A DNA stretch of 64,000 nt from Methylomagnum ishizawai (GTDB lineage: Bacteria > Pseudomonadota > Gammaproteobacteria > Methylococcales > Methylococcaceae). Positions within the stretch are counted from its first letter, which is position 1. Every line of letters starts with the position of its first letter. The notes under the pieces are model-generated. The model ran no database searches. It was given only the letters and a program-made list of their open reading frames with translations, and was not told where the DNA came from. The translations under genes and the position numbers were made by a program. The stretch is taken from NCBI RefSeq assembly GCF_019670005.1, contig NZ_AP019784.1:209906-273905 (forward strand), in the 5' to 3' direction. Shown here piece by piece: positions 11,945 through 41,918 of the stretch.

Positions 11945-13300
11945 ATGAGCGAACGCAAACTGAGACTCGGCGCTTTCATCCCCGGCGCGGGACAACACCT
12001 CGCCGCTTGGCGGCATCCCGATGCCCAGGCCGACGGCGCCCTGAATTTCGAGCATTACCGCCGTATGGCCGGGACCGCCGAGCGTGGCCGGTTCGACGCC
12101 ATCTTCCTGGCCGATGGCCTCGCCGCCAATTTCGGGGCCAACATGGCCGATGGCCGCAGCGACAAGGGCGCGGTGTTCGAGCCGGTCACGCTGTTCTCGG
12201 CGCTGTCGGTGGTGACCCAGAACATCGGCTTCATCGCCACCGCCTCGACCACTTATGAGGAGCCGTTCCAACTGGCCCGCAAATTCGCCTCGCTCGATTA
12301 CCTGAGCGGCGGGCGGGCGGGCTGGAACGTGGTCACCACCACCGGCGACGCCACCGCCCGCAATTTCAACCGGGACAAGCAGCCCGACCACGCCCTGCGC
12401 TACGAGCGGGCGGCGGAGTTCGTGGCGACGGTGAAGGAGCTATGGGATAGCTGGGAGGACGACGCCCTCGTCCGCGACAAGACTTCGGGGGTGTTCTTCG
12501 ATCCGGCCAAGGTCCACACGCCGAACCACAAGGGCAAGCATTTCCAGGTCCGGGGGCCGTTGAACGTGGCCCGTCCGCCACAGGGCTATCCGGTGATCGT
12601 GCAGGCCGGGCAATCGGAGGCCGGGCGGGATTTGGCGGCGGGCACCGCCGAGGTGATCTTCACCGCCCAGCAATCCCTGGAGGATGCCCAGGCGTTCTAC
12701 CAGGACGTGAAGGGCCGCCTCGCCAGATATGGCCGCAGGCCGGAAGACCTGAAGGTCATGCCGGGGGTGTTCCCGGTGGTGGCGGCGACCGAGGCCGAGG
12801 CCGAGGCCCGGCGCAAATATCAGGAATTGCAGGATTTGATCCACCCGGAAGCCGGGTTGGCCCTGCTGAATGGCCTCTCGGGCAACGAGCTGGATTTGTC
12901 GAAATACCCGCTGGACGGCCCCTTGCCGGAATTGCCGGTCACCGAGGGCATGAAGAGCCGCCAGGGCATGATGGTCGATATCGCCCGCAAGCATAACTTC
13001 AGCATCCGCCAGCTTTATCAGTGGGTGGCGGGGGCGCGGGGGCATTGGACCTTGGTGGGTTCGGTCGAGCAGGTCGCCGACCAGTTGCAGCTTTGGTTCG
13101 AGAACGGCGCGGCGGATGGCTTCAATGTGTTGCCGCCCTACTTGCCGGGCAGCCTGGACGAGATCGTGGACCTGTTGATCCCCGAGTTGCAGCGGCGCGG
13201 GCTGTTCCGCACCGAGTACGAGGGCCGCACCCTGCGGGAGAACCTGGGACTGGCCCGGCCCGCGAACCAATTCGCCGCAGGGAGGCTCCGGGCGGCATAG
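11945..13300 (+). CDS. FMNH2-dependent LLM monooxygenase, NtaA/SnaA/DszA family
   Basis: A 451-residue flavin monooxygenase of the luciferase-like superfamily, in the subfamily of nitrilotriacetate, pristinamycin and dibenzothiophene-sulfone oxygenases. Family landmarks are LGAFIPGAGQHLAAWRHP at the N-terminus, RFDAIFLADGLAAN, the flavin-site region GRAGWNVVTT, and a C-terminal FNVLPPYLPGSLDEIVDLLI. ATG 11945 is chosen because GAGGAG precedes it and the family N-terminus begins there; the frame is open further upstream. It needs reduced flavin from a reductase not seen in this window. It lies upstream of the siderophore genes but is separated from them by 450 bases with a Fur box, so membership in the pathway is uncertain. 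A sulfur-scavenging role is equally possible. Confidence 0.85.
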   Translation: MSERKLRLGAFIPGAGQHLAAWRHPDAQADGALNFEHYRRMAGTAERGRFDAIFLADGLAANFGANMADGRSDKGAVFEPVTLFSALSVVTQNIGFIATASTTYEEPFQLARKFASLDYLSGGRAGWNVVTTTGDATARNFNRDKQPDHALRYERAAEFVATVKELWDSWEDDALVRDKTSGVFFDPAKVHTPNHKGKHFQVRGPLNVARPPQGYPVIVQAGQSEAGRDLAAGTAEVIFTAQQSLEDAQAFYQDVKGRLARYGRRPEDLKVMPGVFPVVAATEAEAEARRKYQELQDLIHPEAGLALLNGLSGNELDLSKYPLDGPLPELPVTEGMKSRQGMMVDIARKHNFSIRQLYQWVAGARGHWTLVGSVEQVADQLQLWFENGAADGFNVLPPYLPGSLDEIVDLLIPELQRRGLFRTEYEGRTLRENLGLARPANQFAAGRLRAA

Positions 13301-13642
13301 ATATTCCGGGTTGCCACCCACCTACCCCAAGCGATGAGCCTGGGGTACTGGTTCCGTGTACGCGGCTCCCCGCCCGCGCCAGTTCCGCCTCCATTTCGCC
13401 CGGCGGGCGGTACTGGGTTCGCCCCATCTTCCCAGCGGCCCTTCCCGCGCCGCCATCACCCAAAACAGCGCGCCTCTTCCCAGCCTGCCTCAGCGCCACG
13501 TCCAGGGCCAGTTTGACCGCCTGTTGTACCTGCCTCTCGGCAACTTTTCCATCCAACACCGCCGTCCCGTCATTTGAAACCTTGGTGTCCATTTTTTCCA
13601 GCCCACCTCGCGCCCAGGGTGCGCGGAAAAGATTGACATGCA
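13301..13642. other. Intergenic region with terminator-like hairpin
   Basis: Holds a hairpin TACCCCA...TGGGGTA at 13323-13347, just after the monooxygenase stop, without a T-run. No gene is called. A minus-strand frame around 13465-13592 (MDTKVSNDGTAVLDGKVAER) looks mildly protein-like but has no support. Confidence 0.45.
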
Positions 13643-13661
13643 AATAACAATGATTATCATT
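13643..13661. promoter_or_regulatory. Fur box upstream of the acylase
   Basis: AATAACAATGATTATCATT matches the ideal 9-1-9 Fur palindrome at 17 of 19 positions. It lies about 90 bases before the leader frame and 155 before the acylase. It indicates iron repression of the acylase-hydroxylase transcript. Confidence 0.85.
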
Positions 13662-13753
13662 TACTGAGCTGCTGGCGAGGTACCGATTCCGAGTGTCGGC
13701 GCTGGCCGCGATACCGCGAATAGCCTTCAACCCGAACCCGAGGAATAGACGCC

Positions 13754-13819
13754 ATGCATGAATCCACAGCGAACCCCGGCGTTTCCGCGTCCTCCGGGAC
13801 GGGCGGCGGGCGGCGATGA
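13754..13819 (+). CDS. Possible 21-codon leader ORF coupled to the acylase
   Basis: ATG 13754 is preceded by a strong GAGGAA ribosome site (13739-13745 region). It encodes MHESTANPGVSASSGTGGGR plus one Arg, ending in TGA 13817-13819, which overlaps the acylase ATG (13816) as ATGA. The acylase itself has no good ribosome site. The short frame may simply deliver ribosomes to the acylase. No similarity is recognised. Confidence 0.45.
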   Translation: MHESTANPGVSASSGTGGGRR

Positions 13820-16188
13820 AACTGGGCAAACCATTGATTTATCTAGGTCTGCTGGTTGCGGGATGGGCGTTGTTCCAGGGCTATCGATCCCGGCCAGAGG
13901 ACGCGGCCCCCTTGCCCGGCCTGGACCGGCCCGTCGAAATCATCCGCGACCGGCAAGGCGTGCCCCATATCTACGCGGACACGGAGGCGGACGCTTATTT
14001 CGCCCTGGGCTATGTCCATGCCCAGGACCGGCTATGGCAAATGGACCTGAACCGCCGTTTGGGATCGGGCCGCTTGGCCGAGGTGTTGGGGGAAAAAGCG
14101 CTCGAACAAGACCGCTTCATGCGAACCTTGGGCCTACGCCGCGCCGCCGAACGCAACCTCGAAGGGCTGGATGCCGGGACGCGCCGCATCCTGGACGCCT
14201 ATGCGCGGGGCGTGAACGCCTATGTGGGGCGGGGAGGGCGCTTGCCCTTGGAATTCTGGGTGCAGGGCTACCGGCCCACGCCTTGGACCCCGGTGGATTC
14301 CCTGGTGTGGTTGAAGACCCTGGCCTGGAACCTGTCGGGTAATTGGTGGGAGGAATTGCTCAACCTGCGCCTCAGCCGCCGCCTGCCGCCCGAGCGGATC
14401 GCCGAATTGTTCCCGCCCTATCCGGGCGACACGGCGTTCCGGCTGCCCGCGCTCGATTCCCTGTACGCGGGGCTGGACGCTTCCGCCCAAGCCTTGATGG
14501 CCTTGGATATTCAAGGCCCCCGCCGCAGCCTGGGTTCCAACAACTGGGCGGTGGACGGCCACCGTTCCCGCGGCGGCCAGCCCCTCCTGGCCAACGATCC
14601 CCATTTGAAACTGGGCGCGCCCCCGGTCTGGTATTTCGCCCATCTGGAAGCGCCCGGCCTGAGCGTCGTCGGCGCGACCCTGCCCGGTGTGCCCGCCGTG
14701 GTGCTGGGCCGCAGCCGGCACGCCGCCTGGGCCTTCACCAATACCGGCCCGGACACCCAGGATATCTATGTCGAAAAGCCCCTGGCCGGGGATGCCTCGC
14801 GTTACCTGACGCCGGATGGGACGGCGGCGTTCGGACGGATCTCCGAAACCATCGGGGTCCGGGGCGCGGCCCCGGAAACCCTGGTGGTGCGGACCACCCG
14901 CCACGGCCCGGTGATTTCGGACGCCAGCCCCGAAGTCCGGGCGGCGCTGCCCGCCGGGACGGCCATGGCCTTGCGCTGGACCGGCCTGGACCCGGAAGAC
15001 ACCACCCTGCGCTTCATGCACCAAGCCGCCCGCGCCCGCGACGGCGACGGCATCCTCGCAGCGGCGCGGGATTTCCAAGCCCCGCAGCAGAACATCGTCT
15101 ATGCCGACGACCGGGGCGGCATCGGTTTCGTGGCGGCGGGACGGATACCGATCCGGCGTTCCGATAACGACCTGATGGGCCTCGCCCCAGCGCCGGGTTG
15201 GGATGCCCGCTACGACTGGACGGGTTTCATCCCCTTCGGGGAACTGCCGCAATCCCGGCAGCCAGCCTCGGGCAAGATCGTCACCGCCAACCAGAAAATC
15301 ACCCCGCCGGATTATCCCTATTGGATCACTTCCGGCTGGTTGCCGCCCTACCGCGCCCGGCGCATCGACGCCCTGCTGGACGCCACCGCCCACCACGACG
15401 TGGCCTCCTTCGCCGCCATCCAGACCGACGCGGTCAATCCCGTGGCCTTGCAACTCCTGCCCCATCTGCTGCGGGTCAAGGCGCAAGACCCGGAGCAACG
15501 CCGAATCCTGGCGCGGCTGCGGGCCTGGGATGGCGACATGGCCAAGGATCGGGCCGAACCCCTGATCTTCGCCGAATGGATCAGGCGTTTATCCGAAGTG
15601 CTGTACCGGGATGCGCTGGGCGATTTGTACGAGGCGGTCGGCGATTACAACCCCTTGTTCCTCGCCAACCTGTTGGGCGGGGAGGGCGCATCGCATTGGT
15701 GCCCCGACCCGGCGCGGGACGGCGATCCGCCCTGCGCCGCCGCCCTTGGACGGGCCCTGGCCCTGGCGCTGGACGGGCTCAAGCAAAGATACGGCGCGGA
15801 CCCGGACCGCTGGACCTGGGGCCGGGCGCATAGCGCCCGCTCCCTCCACCATCCCTATGGGGGCTTGCCGCTGTTGTCCTGGTTGTTCAACGTGGAAGTG
15901 CCCAGCCCCGGCGGCATGGACACCATCAACGTCAGCGGCTACGCCTACGACGAAAGCTCCGGGCGCTACGTGGGCGAGGCCGGGCCGAGTTTCCGCGCCC
16001 TCTACGACCTGGCCGACCCCGACCGCTCGCTGTTCGTCCTGAGCGCGGGCCAATCCGGCGATCCCCTGTCCCCCCATTACCGCGACATGGCGGAACCCTG
16101 GGCCGGGGGCCGCTACCTGCCCTTGGTGATGGACCGGGACCGGATCGTGAAGGACGCCGAATCCACCCTGCGGCTGGAACCTGGGTGA
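13816..16188 (+). CDS. Penicillin-amidase-family acylase (PvdQ-like), siderophore maturation
   Basis: A 790-residue Ntn-hydrolase precursor. The N-terminus (KPLIYLGLLVAGWALFQGY) is a signal anchor, so it acts in the periplasm. The alpha chain carries PVEIIRDRQGVPHIYADTEA and YVHAQDRLWQMDLNRR, typical of the family. The nucleophile of the beta chain is Ser241 in LGSNNWAVDG, where the precursor would cleave itself after Gly240. In pyoverdine synthesis PvdQ removes the fatty acyl tail after export. The NRPS here starts with a fatty-acyl-AMP ligase, so the same task is the likely one. Acyl-homoserine-lactone acylases belong to the same family and remain an alternative. The start is ATG 13816, coupled to the leader frame; a Fur box lies upstream. 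Confidence 0.85.
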   Translation: MKLGKPLIYLGLLVAGWALFQGYRSRPEDAAPLPGLDRPVEIIRDRQGVPHIYADTEADAYFALGYVHAQDRLWQMDLNRRLGSGRLAEVLGEKALEQDRFMRTLGLRRAAERNLEGLDAGTRRILDAYARGVNAYVGRGGRLPLEFWVQGYRPTPWTPVDSLVWLKTLAWNLSGNWWEELLNLRLSRRLPPERIAELFPPYPGDTAFRLPALDSLYAGLDASAQALMALDIQGPRRSLGSNNWAVDGHRSRGGQPLLANDPHLKLGAPPVWYFAHLEAPGLSVVGATLPGVPAVVLGRSRHAAWAFTNTGPDTQDIYVEKPLAGDASRYLTPDGTAAFGRISETIGVRGAAPETLVVRTTRHGPVISDASPEVRAALPAGTAMALRWTGLDPEDTTLRFMHQAARARDGDGILAAARDFQAPQQNIVYADDRGGIGFVAAGRIPIRRSDNDLMGLAPAPGWDARYDWTGFIPFGELPQSRQPASGKIVTANQKITPPDYPYWITSGWLPPYRARRIDALLDATAHHDVASFAAIQTDAVNPVALQLLPHLLRVKAQDPEQRRILARLRAWDGDMAKDRAEPLIFAEWIRRLSEVLYRDALGDLYEAVGDYNPLFLANLLGGEGASHWCPDPARDGDPPCAAALGRALALALDGLKQRYGADPDRWTWGRAHSARSLHHPYGGLPLLSWLFNVEVPSPGGMDTINVSGYAYDESSGRYVGEAGPSFRALYDLADPDRSLFVLSAGQSGDPLSPHYRDMAEPWAGGRYLPLVMDRDRIVKDAESTLRLEPG

Positions 16189-16247
16189 TGCGGCTTGAGG
16201 AAAGCACACCCCTCCGGCTTCAACAACCCACCCAAGGAATCCCCATC

Positions 16248-17573
16248 ATGCAAACCCTCGATCTGGCCGGCATCGGCATCGGTCCTTTCAATCTCAGCCT
16301 CGCGGCCTTGCTGGCCCCCGTGCCCGGCGTCCGCGCCCGGTTCTTCGAGCGGCGCCCGGCGTTCGACTGGCATCCCGGCATGATGCTGCCGGGTACCCGG
16401 ATGCAGACGTCCTATCTCAAGGATTTGGCGACCCCGGTCGATCCGACCAGCCCCTATGGATTCCTGTCCTATCTGGTGGAAAAGGGGCGGTTCTACCGTT
16501 TCGTCAACGCCGATTTCCCCAGGGTCAGGCGGGTCGAGTTCGCCGATTACCTGCGCTGGGCGGCGGAGCGGGTGCCCAACCTGGGCTTCGGCCAGGGCGT
16601 GCGCGGGGTGGAATTCGACGGGCGGGGTTTCCGGCTGTCCCTGGGCGATGGCCGGGCGGTGGCGGCCCGGCATCTGGCGGTCGCCACCGGCATGGCCCCG
16701 CACGTCCCGCCCTGGGCGGAACGGCATCTGGGCAAGCAGTGTTGGCACAGCCACGGCTACATGAACGCCGAATTCCCGGTGGAGAACCGCCGGGTGGCGA
16801 TCATCGGCGGAGGCCAGAGCGGGGCCGAGATTTTCCTGGAACTGATGGCCGGGGCGCGGGGCCGGGCGGCGGAAGTGACTTGGATCACCCGCAGGCCCAA
16901 CCTCGATCCCTTGGACGAGACCGCCTTCATCAACGAGTATTTCACCCCGGATTACCTGCGCCATTTCCACCGCTTGCCGGAGGGGCGGCGCTCGGCCCTG
17001 GCGTGTTCGCAGAAGCTCACCGGCGACGGGGTTTCGCCCGTCACCTTGCAGGAATTATCCCAATACCTCTACGAGCGCGATTTCCTGGCCGGGGACGCCG
17101 CCACGCCCTACCGCATCCTGCCCCAGCGCGAGGTCTACCTGATGGGGCGGGAGCCGGGCGGCTTCCACCTCCGCATGAACAACGGCTTCAACCATGGCGA
17201 GGAAGCGGCGTCCGCCGATCTGGTCATCCTCGCCACCGGCTACCGCTACGCCTTGCCGGATTGCCTGGCGGCGCTGACCCCCGCCCTGTCGCTGGACCCG
17301 GAAGGTTTCCCCCGGCTGGCGGAGGATTATTCCGCCCAATGGGACGGCCCGCCGGAACACCGCATCTATATGCTGAACGCGGGCCGCAACAGCCATGGCG
17401 TCGCCGACGCCCAACTCAGCCTGGCGGCCTGGCGTTCCGCCGTGATCGTCAACAGCGTGGTGGGCCGGGAGGTGTACGCCACCGAGCCGTGTCCTTCGCC
17501 CTTGACCTGGGCGGGTACCCAGCCCGGCGGACGCTGCGAATCCCAACCCGCCGCGAGGCTGTGTTCGTCCTGA
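16248..17573 (+). CDS. IucD/PvdA-type lysine (or ornithine) N-monooxygenase
   Basis: A flavoprotein that hydroxylates the side-chain amino group of lysine or ornithine, the first step to a hydroxamate. 441 residues. The FAD motif is at the N-terminus, LAGIGIGPFNLSLAALL. The substrate and FAD region is HPGMMLPGTRMQTSYLKDL. The NADPH motif is RVAIIGGGQSGAEIFLELM, and the C-terminal FATGY-type motif appears as ILATGYRYALP. The pattern is closer to IucD (lysine) than to PvdA as I remember them. ATG 16248 follows AAGGA by 8-9 bases; the frame is open back to 16185 but without a site. It follows the acylase by 59 bases, probably in one iron-regulated transcript, and its partner acyltransferase is the next gene. 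Confidence 0.88.
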   Translation: MQTLDLAGIGIGPFNLSLAALLAPVPGVRARFFERRPAFDWHPGMMLPGTRMQTSYLKDLATPVDPTSPYGFLSYLVEKGRFYRFVNADFPRVRRVEFADYLRWAAERVPNLGFGQGVRGVEFDGRGFRLSLGDGRAVAARHLAVATGMAPHVPPWAERHLGKQCWHSHGYMNAEFPVENRRVAIIGGGQSGAEIFLELMAGARGRAAEVTWITRRPNLDPLDETAFINEYFTPDYLRHFHRLPEGRRSALACSQKLTGDGVSPVTLQELSQYLYERDFLAGDAATPYRILPQREVYLMGREPGGFHLRMNNGFNHGEEAASADLVILATGYRYALPDCLAALTPALSLDPEGFPRLAEDYSAQWDGPPEHRIYMLNAGRNSHGVADAQLSLAAWRSAVIVNSVVGREVYATEPCPSPLTWAGTQPGGRCESQPAARLCSS

Positions 17574-17603
17574 ATCCCCATCGGGCCGGCGGCCCCGGCC
17601 ACC

Positions 17604-17640
17604 ACCAACCGGAGGGGCGCGGTTGTTCCGGTGGCGGGCG
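17604..17640. terminator. Possible hairpin terminator without T-run
   Basis: GCCACC...GGTGGC enclosing CAACCG...CGGTTG lies after the hydroxylase stop and directly before the Fur box at 17656. The stem is good, but no T-run follows. It could end the acylase-hydroxylase transcript. Confidence 0.35.
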
Positions 17641-17655
17641 GGTCTTGCGCAGATA

Positions 17656-17674
17656 AATGATAATGATTATCATT
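17656..17674. promoter_or_regulatory. Fur box upstream of the acyltransferase, perfect palindrome
   Basis: AATGATAATGATTATCATT is a perfect 9-1-9 palindrome of the canonical Fur type. It stands 42 bases before ATG 17717. It is the best operator in the window and marks an iron-repressed promoter for the acyltransferase and perhaps the genes beyond. Confidence 0.92.
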
Positions 17675-17716
17675 AAATCACACTGTAATCCCTGAATCCC
17701 GACCGGAGCCAAGCCG

Positions 17717-18742
17717 ATGAACCCGATCTCCTTCTCCCATGTGTTTCCCGCCGGACCACGGATCGACCTGCGGTTGGAAGCGGGCGCTGTGCGGGTCCGG
17801 TTTGATGGCGAACCCGTTTTGAGCGGGCGTTTGCAAACCCCGGAGGGCGGCGCACCGGCCGTGGCCTGTTTGGATTGGCCCGAAGTCCAGGTGGAGCCCT
17901 TCTGGTTGGGCGCGGCCCTGGCGGGCTTGTTCGAGGCGATGCCGGGCCTGGACCGGGTGGAATGGGCGGCGGACGGGCCGCACGCCCTGGTCGAAGCGCT
18001 CTGCCGCCATGGCTTCGCGCTCAAACCGGAAACACCGGGCGCGGCCATCGCCTGTCCGCGTGGCTGGGTGCGGCAACGCGCCGAGCTGTGGCTGGCCCAG
18101 CCCCGCGAGACGGTGTTTCCGCTGCGCTATGCCATGAGCGGGGGCAAGCGCCATCCCCTGCGGCCACCGATCCAGCCCGGCGAGGTCTACCGCCGTCCCA
18201 TCCCGGCGCTGGGGAGCCTGCTGTCGTTGCGGACCCTCGACCCGGAACGCGACCTCGACACTTTCCACCGCTGGATGAACACCCCCCGCGTCGCCCATTT
18301 CTGGGAGCTGGAAGGCGGTTTGGAAGACCATCGGCGCTATCTGGACAAGGTTTTGGCCGATGCCCATATGCATCCGGTGCTGGGATGCTTCGATGGCGAA
18401 CCCTTCGGCTATTTCGAGCTGTATTGGGCCAAGGAGGACCGCATCGCGCCGTATTACGGCGTGGACGACTACGACCGCGGCCTCCACATGCTGGTGGGCG
18501 AGGAACGCTTCCGGGGACCGCACCGGGTGGCGGCCTGGCTGCCCTCGCTGGCGCATTACCTGTTCCTGGACGATCCCCGCACCCACAACGTGGTGGCCGA
18601 ACCCCGCGCCGACAACGCCAAAATGATCGGCTACCTGCAACAGGCCGGTTTCCACAAGGCCAAGGAATTCGATTTCCCGCACAAACGCGCCGCCCTGATG
18701 GTGTTGCCGCGCGAAGTGTTCTTCGACCCATTCTGCCCCTGA
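17717..18742 (+). CDS. IucB-type N-hydroxylysine acyltransferase (GNAT)
   Basis: Acyl-CoA-dependent acyltransferase that completes the hydroxamate on N-hydroxylated lysine or ornithine. 341 residues. The C-terminal half is the siderophore GNAT domain: HFWELEGGLEDHRRYLDK, HPVLGCFDGEPFGYFELYWA, DDYDRGLHMLVGEERFRG and the acyl-CoA site region VAEPRADNAKMIGYLQQAGF. The N-terminal 160 residues are the less conserved domain found in IucB/AlcB/MbtK relatives. The start ATG 17717 has GGAG nine bases upstream. Acetyl, formyl-like or longer acyl donors cannot be told apart from sequence; acetyl is the commonest. It works with the hydroxylase to supply N6-acyl-N6-hydroxylysine to the NRPS. A strong terminator follows at 18783. 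Confidence 0.87.
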   Translation: MNPISFSHVFPAGPRIDLRLEAGAVRVRFDGEPVLSGRLQTPEGGAPAVACLDWPEVQVEPFWLGAALAGLFEAMPGLDRVEWAADGPHALVEALCRHGFALKPETPGAAIACPRGWVRQRAELWLAQPRETVFPLRYAMSGGKRHPLRPPIQPGEVYRRPIPALGSLLSLRTLDPERDLDTFHRWMNTPRVAHFWELEGGLEDHRRYLDKVLADAHMHPVLGCFDGEPFGYFELYWAKEDRIAPYYGVDDYDRGLHMLVGEERFRGPHRVAAWLPSLAHYLFLDDPRTHNVVAEPRADNAKMIGYLQQAGFHKAKEFDFPHKRAALMVLPREVFFDPFCP

Positions 18743-18782
18743 CCGGGCCGGCCCGCGTTCCTTCTGTCGGCATGGAGCTAGG

Positions 18783-18826
18783 GCGTTCACCGTGGTGGTA
18801 GGTGGCTGGGTGAACGCTTTTTTTTT
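18783..18826 (+). terminator. Rho-independent terminator (or attenuator)
   Basis: Perfect stem GCGTTCACC (18783-18791) / GGTGAACGC (18809-18817) followed by nine T. It lies between the acyltransferase and mbtH. Either the NRPS operon has its own promoter in 18827-18919, or read-through here sets the ratio between tailoring and assembly genes. Confidence 0.92.
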
Positions 18827-18919
18827 AGGGCGCCGGCGGAATAGGCAGGCTTCCCATGGCCCGTGGAAGGGCCACAGCGGTACCGATTGCGATTCAATGC
18901 AACCAAAGAGGACAAGCCC

Positions 18920-19132
18920 ATGAGTTTCGATAGCGAAGATACGGTGTTCCGGGTGGTGGTGAACGAAGAGGAGCAGTACTCCATCTGGCCGGACTACAAG
19001 GAAATCCCGCCGGGTTGGCGGGAGGCCGGCAAGACCGGCTTGAAGCAAGAATGCCTGGAATACATCGAGCGGGTCTGGACCGATATGCGGCCCTTGAGCC
19101 TGCGCCGGTATATGGAAGTCCAAGGCCAATGA
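18920..19132 (+). CDS. MbtH-like protein
   Basis: A 70-residue chaperone-like partner that binds NRPS adenylation domains and is often needed for their activity. The signature is present: [48 protein letters not shown], with the conserved Trp residues. ATG 18920 is chosen over upstream openings because AAAGAGGA precedes it and the family N-terminus ([15 protein letters not shown]) fits. The stop overlaps the next start (ATGA at 19129). It is the first gene after the terminator at 18783, so it heads the transcript that continues through the NRPS genes. Confidence 0.95.
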   Translation: MSFDSEDTVFRVVVNEEEQYSIWPDYKEIPPGWREAGKTGLKQECLEYIERVWTDMRPLSLRRYMEVQGQ

Positions 19133-19836
19133 AGCTGTTCTGCTTTCCCTATGCCGGGGCCAGCGCGACGGTCTATGCCCGCTGGCGGCGCTGCTTGCCG
19201 GGCTGGCTGGAAGTGAAGCCGGTGGAACTGCCGGGGCGCGGGATGCGTTTCGGCGAGCCCTTGCAATCCGGGCTGGACGCCCTGGCCGGGCAACTGGCCG
19301 ACGAACTGCGGCCCGCGACCGGCGGCCGCTACGCCTTGTTCGGCCATAGCCTCGGCGCTTTGCTGGCCTTCGAGGTGGCGCACCGGCTGGCGGCCGGGCC
19401 GGGCGGGGCACCGTCGGGACTGTTCGTGTCCGGTACCCACGCCCCCAGCCGCCGCGATGCCGCCCGCTATGCCGGGCTAAGAACCGACCGGGAATTGATC
19501 ACCGAACTGCGCAGGCTCAACGGCACCCCGCCGGAAGTGCTGGACAACCCCGATCTCCTGGCCTTGGCCCTGCCGGTGTTGCGGGCCGATTTCGCGCTGT
19601 GCGCGGATTACCGCCATCGGTCCAGGCCGCCACTGGACTGCGCCCTGCACGTCTTCGGCGGAACGGAGGACGAAACCACCCCGGACACCCTCGGCGCTTG
19701 GCGGGAAGAAACCCGCGGCGATTTTTCCCTGGATATCCTGGAGGGCAACCACTTCTTCATCCACCCGCGCGAGGCACAGGTGCTCGGTCTGATCCAGCGC
19801 TATGCGGAACGGCTGGCCGGGGGGGAACGCCCATGA
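19129..19836 (+). CDS. Type II thioesterase (editing)
   Basis: External thioesterase of the GrsT/RedJ type that clears wrongly loaded carrier domains. 235 residues, the usual length. The N-terminal [17 protein letters not shown] is typical. The catalytic triad is visible: Ser74 in [12 protein letters not shown], Asp in [11 protein letters not shown] and His in LEGNHFFI. It starts at ATG 19129, overlapping the mbtH stop. Its own stop overlaps the hydroxylase start at 19833. It acts in the cytoplasm on the three NRPSs downstream. Confidence 0.93.
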   Translation: MKLFCFPYAGASATVYARWRRCLPGWLEVKPVELPGRGMRFGEPLQSGLDALAGQLADELRPATGGRYALFGHSLGALLAFEVAHRLAAGPGGAPSGLFVSGTHAPSRRDAARYAGLRTDRELITELRRLNGTPPEVLDNPDLLALALPVLRADFALCADYRHRSRPPLDCALHVFGGTEDETTPDTLGAWREETRGDFSLDILEGNHFFIHPREAQVLGLIQRYAERLAGGERP

Positions 19837-20831
19837 CCGACCCGATCCGATGGGCCGGGTCCGATCTGGAAACCGGACCCTTGTTCGCGGAACGCGCGTT
19901 GCCGCTGCTGGTGAGTCCCGGTAGCGGCGATCCCAGGCTCGCCGCCTATCTGTCCCGGTTATGGGCGCTGGCGGAAAGCCGGTTATACCGCCATGGCGGT
20001 TTGTTGTTCCGCGGTTTCCAGGTCGATAGCGTCGAGGAATTCCGCGCCTTCGCGGAAGGCTTCGGCCATCCGCTGCTGGGCTACGACTTCGGCTCCACGC
20101 CGCGTACCCAAGTGGGCGAAGGGATTTACACCTCCACCGAATACCCGCCCCACCAAGCCATCCCCCTGCACAACGAACAGGCCTACACCCGCGAATGGCC
20201 GATGAAAATCTGGTTCCACTGCGCGGTCGCGGCCCGGCGCGGCGGCGCAACCCCCATCGCCGACAGCCGCGCCATCTATTCCCGGATCGATCCCGGCTTG
20301 CGCGAGCGCTTCGCGGCCAAGGGCGTGATGTACGTCCGCAATTACGGCAATGGCCTGGATGTGCCCTGGACCCAGGTGTTCAACACCCAGGACCGCGCCC
20401 AGGTCGAGGCGTATTGCCGGACCCATGGCATCGCCTGCGAATGGAAGGACGACGGCGGGCTACGCACCCGCCAAGTCTGCCAAGGCGTGGCGCGGCATCC
20501 GGTGACGGGAGATCGGGTGTGGTTCAACCAGGCCCATTTGTTCCATGTCTCCAACCTGGAACCCGAGGTCCGGGAAACCCTGTTGGAAGTCCTGGACGAG
20601 GCGGACCTGCCGCGCAACGCCTATTACGGCGACGGGACGCCCTTGGAGGCTGCGGCGCTGGCCGAAATCCGGGGCGTTTTGGACCTGGAAACCCTGAGCT
20701 TTCCTTGGCGGGAAGGCGATGTGCTGATGCTGGACAACATGCTGGCCGCCCATGCCCGCGCCCCCTTCGAGGGACCGCGCCGGGTGGTGGTGGCGATGGC
20801 CGAGCCTTGGGGCTTGCGACCTGAAACCTGA
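19833..20831 (+). CDS. SyrP/TauD-like Fe(II)/2-oxoglutarate hydroxylase, probable aspartate beta-hydroxylase
   Basis: A 332-residue non-haem iron dioxygenase of the TauD/SyrP group. The facial triad is His113 and Glu115 in LHNEQAYTREWPMKIWFHC (SyrP relatives also use HxE here) and His307 in LAAHARAPF, followed by the 2-oxoglutarate Arg in GPRRVVVAMAE. SyrP-like enzymes hydroxylate carrier-bound aspartate in siderophores and syringomycin. The first NRPS downstream has an aspartate-type adenylation domain, which makes beta-hydroxyaspartate the likely product. The last residues (LRPET) are encoded by the edge of a GC-rich repeat that fills the gap to the NRPS gene. The start overlaps the thioesterase stop (ATGA). 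Confidence 0.88.
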   Translation: MTDPIRWAGSDLETGPLFAERALPLLVSPGSGDPRLAAYLSRLWALAESRLYRHGGLLFRGFQVDSVEEFRAFAEGFGHPLLGYDFGSTPRTQVGEGIYTSTEYPPHQAIPLHNEQAYTREWPMKIWFHCAVAARRGGATPIADSRAIYSRIDPGLRERFAAKGVMYVRNYGNGLDVPWTQVFNTQDRAQVEAYCRTHGIACEWKDDGGLRTRQVCQGVARHPVTGDRVWFNQAHLFHVSNLEPEVRETLLEVLDEADLPRNAYYGDGTPLEAAALAEIRGVLDLETLSFPWREGDVLMLDNMLAAHARAPFEGPRRVVVAMAEPWGLRPET

Positions 20832-20886
20832 GACCTGGAACTGTAGGCCGGGAGATTTTCCTTGGTCTCCGGCCTCCAGCCTAATG
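20821..20886. repeat. Family A palindromic element, intergenic copy
   Basis: AGGCCGGGAGA (20845-20855) can pair with TCTCCGGCCT (20866-20875). The flanking words ACCTGAGACCTGG and CTCCAGCCT resemble the in-frame copies inside the NRPS genes. It supplies the last codons of the hydroxylase and reaches to just before the NRPS start. Confidence 0.6.
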
Positions 20887-20895
20887 AGAGATGCG

Positions 20896-41903
<21,008 letters not shown>

Positions 41904-41918
41904 GCTATATAGCCCCGC

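Noticed and set aside
18827..18919. Fur box before mbtH (GCGATTCAATGC region)
   Set aside because: Too few matches to the 9-1-9 palindrome to claim.
20752..20895. Longer N-terminus for NRPS 1
   Set aside because: The upstream codons overlap the hydroxylase gene and a repeat. The FAAL N-terminus and a ribosome site fit 20896.
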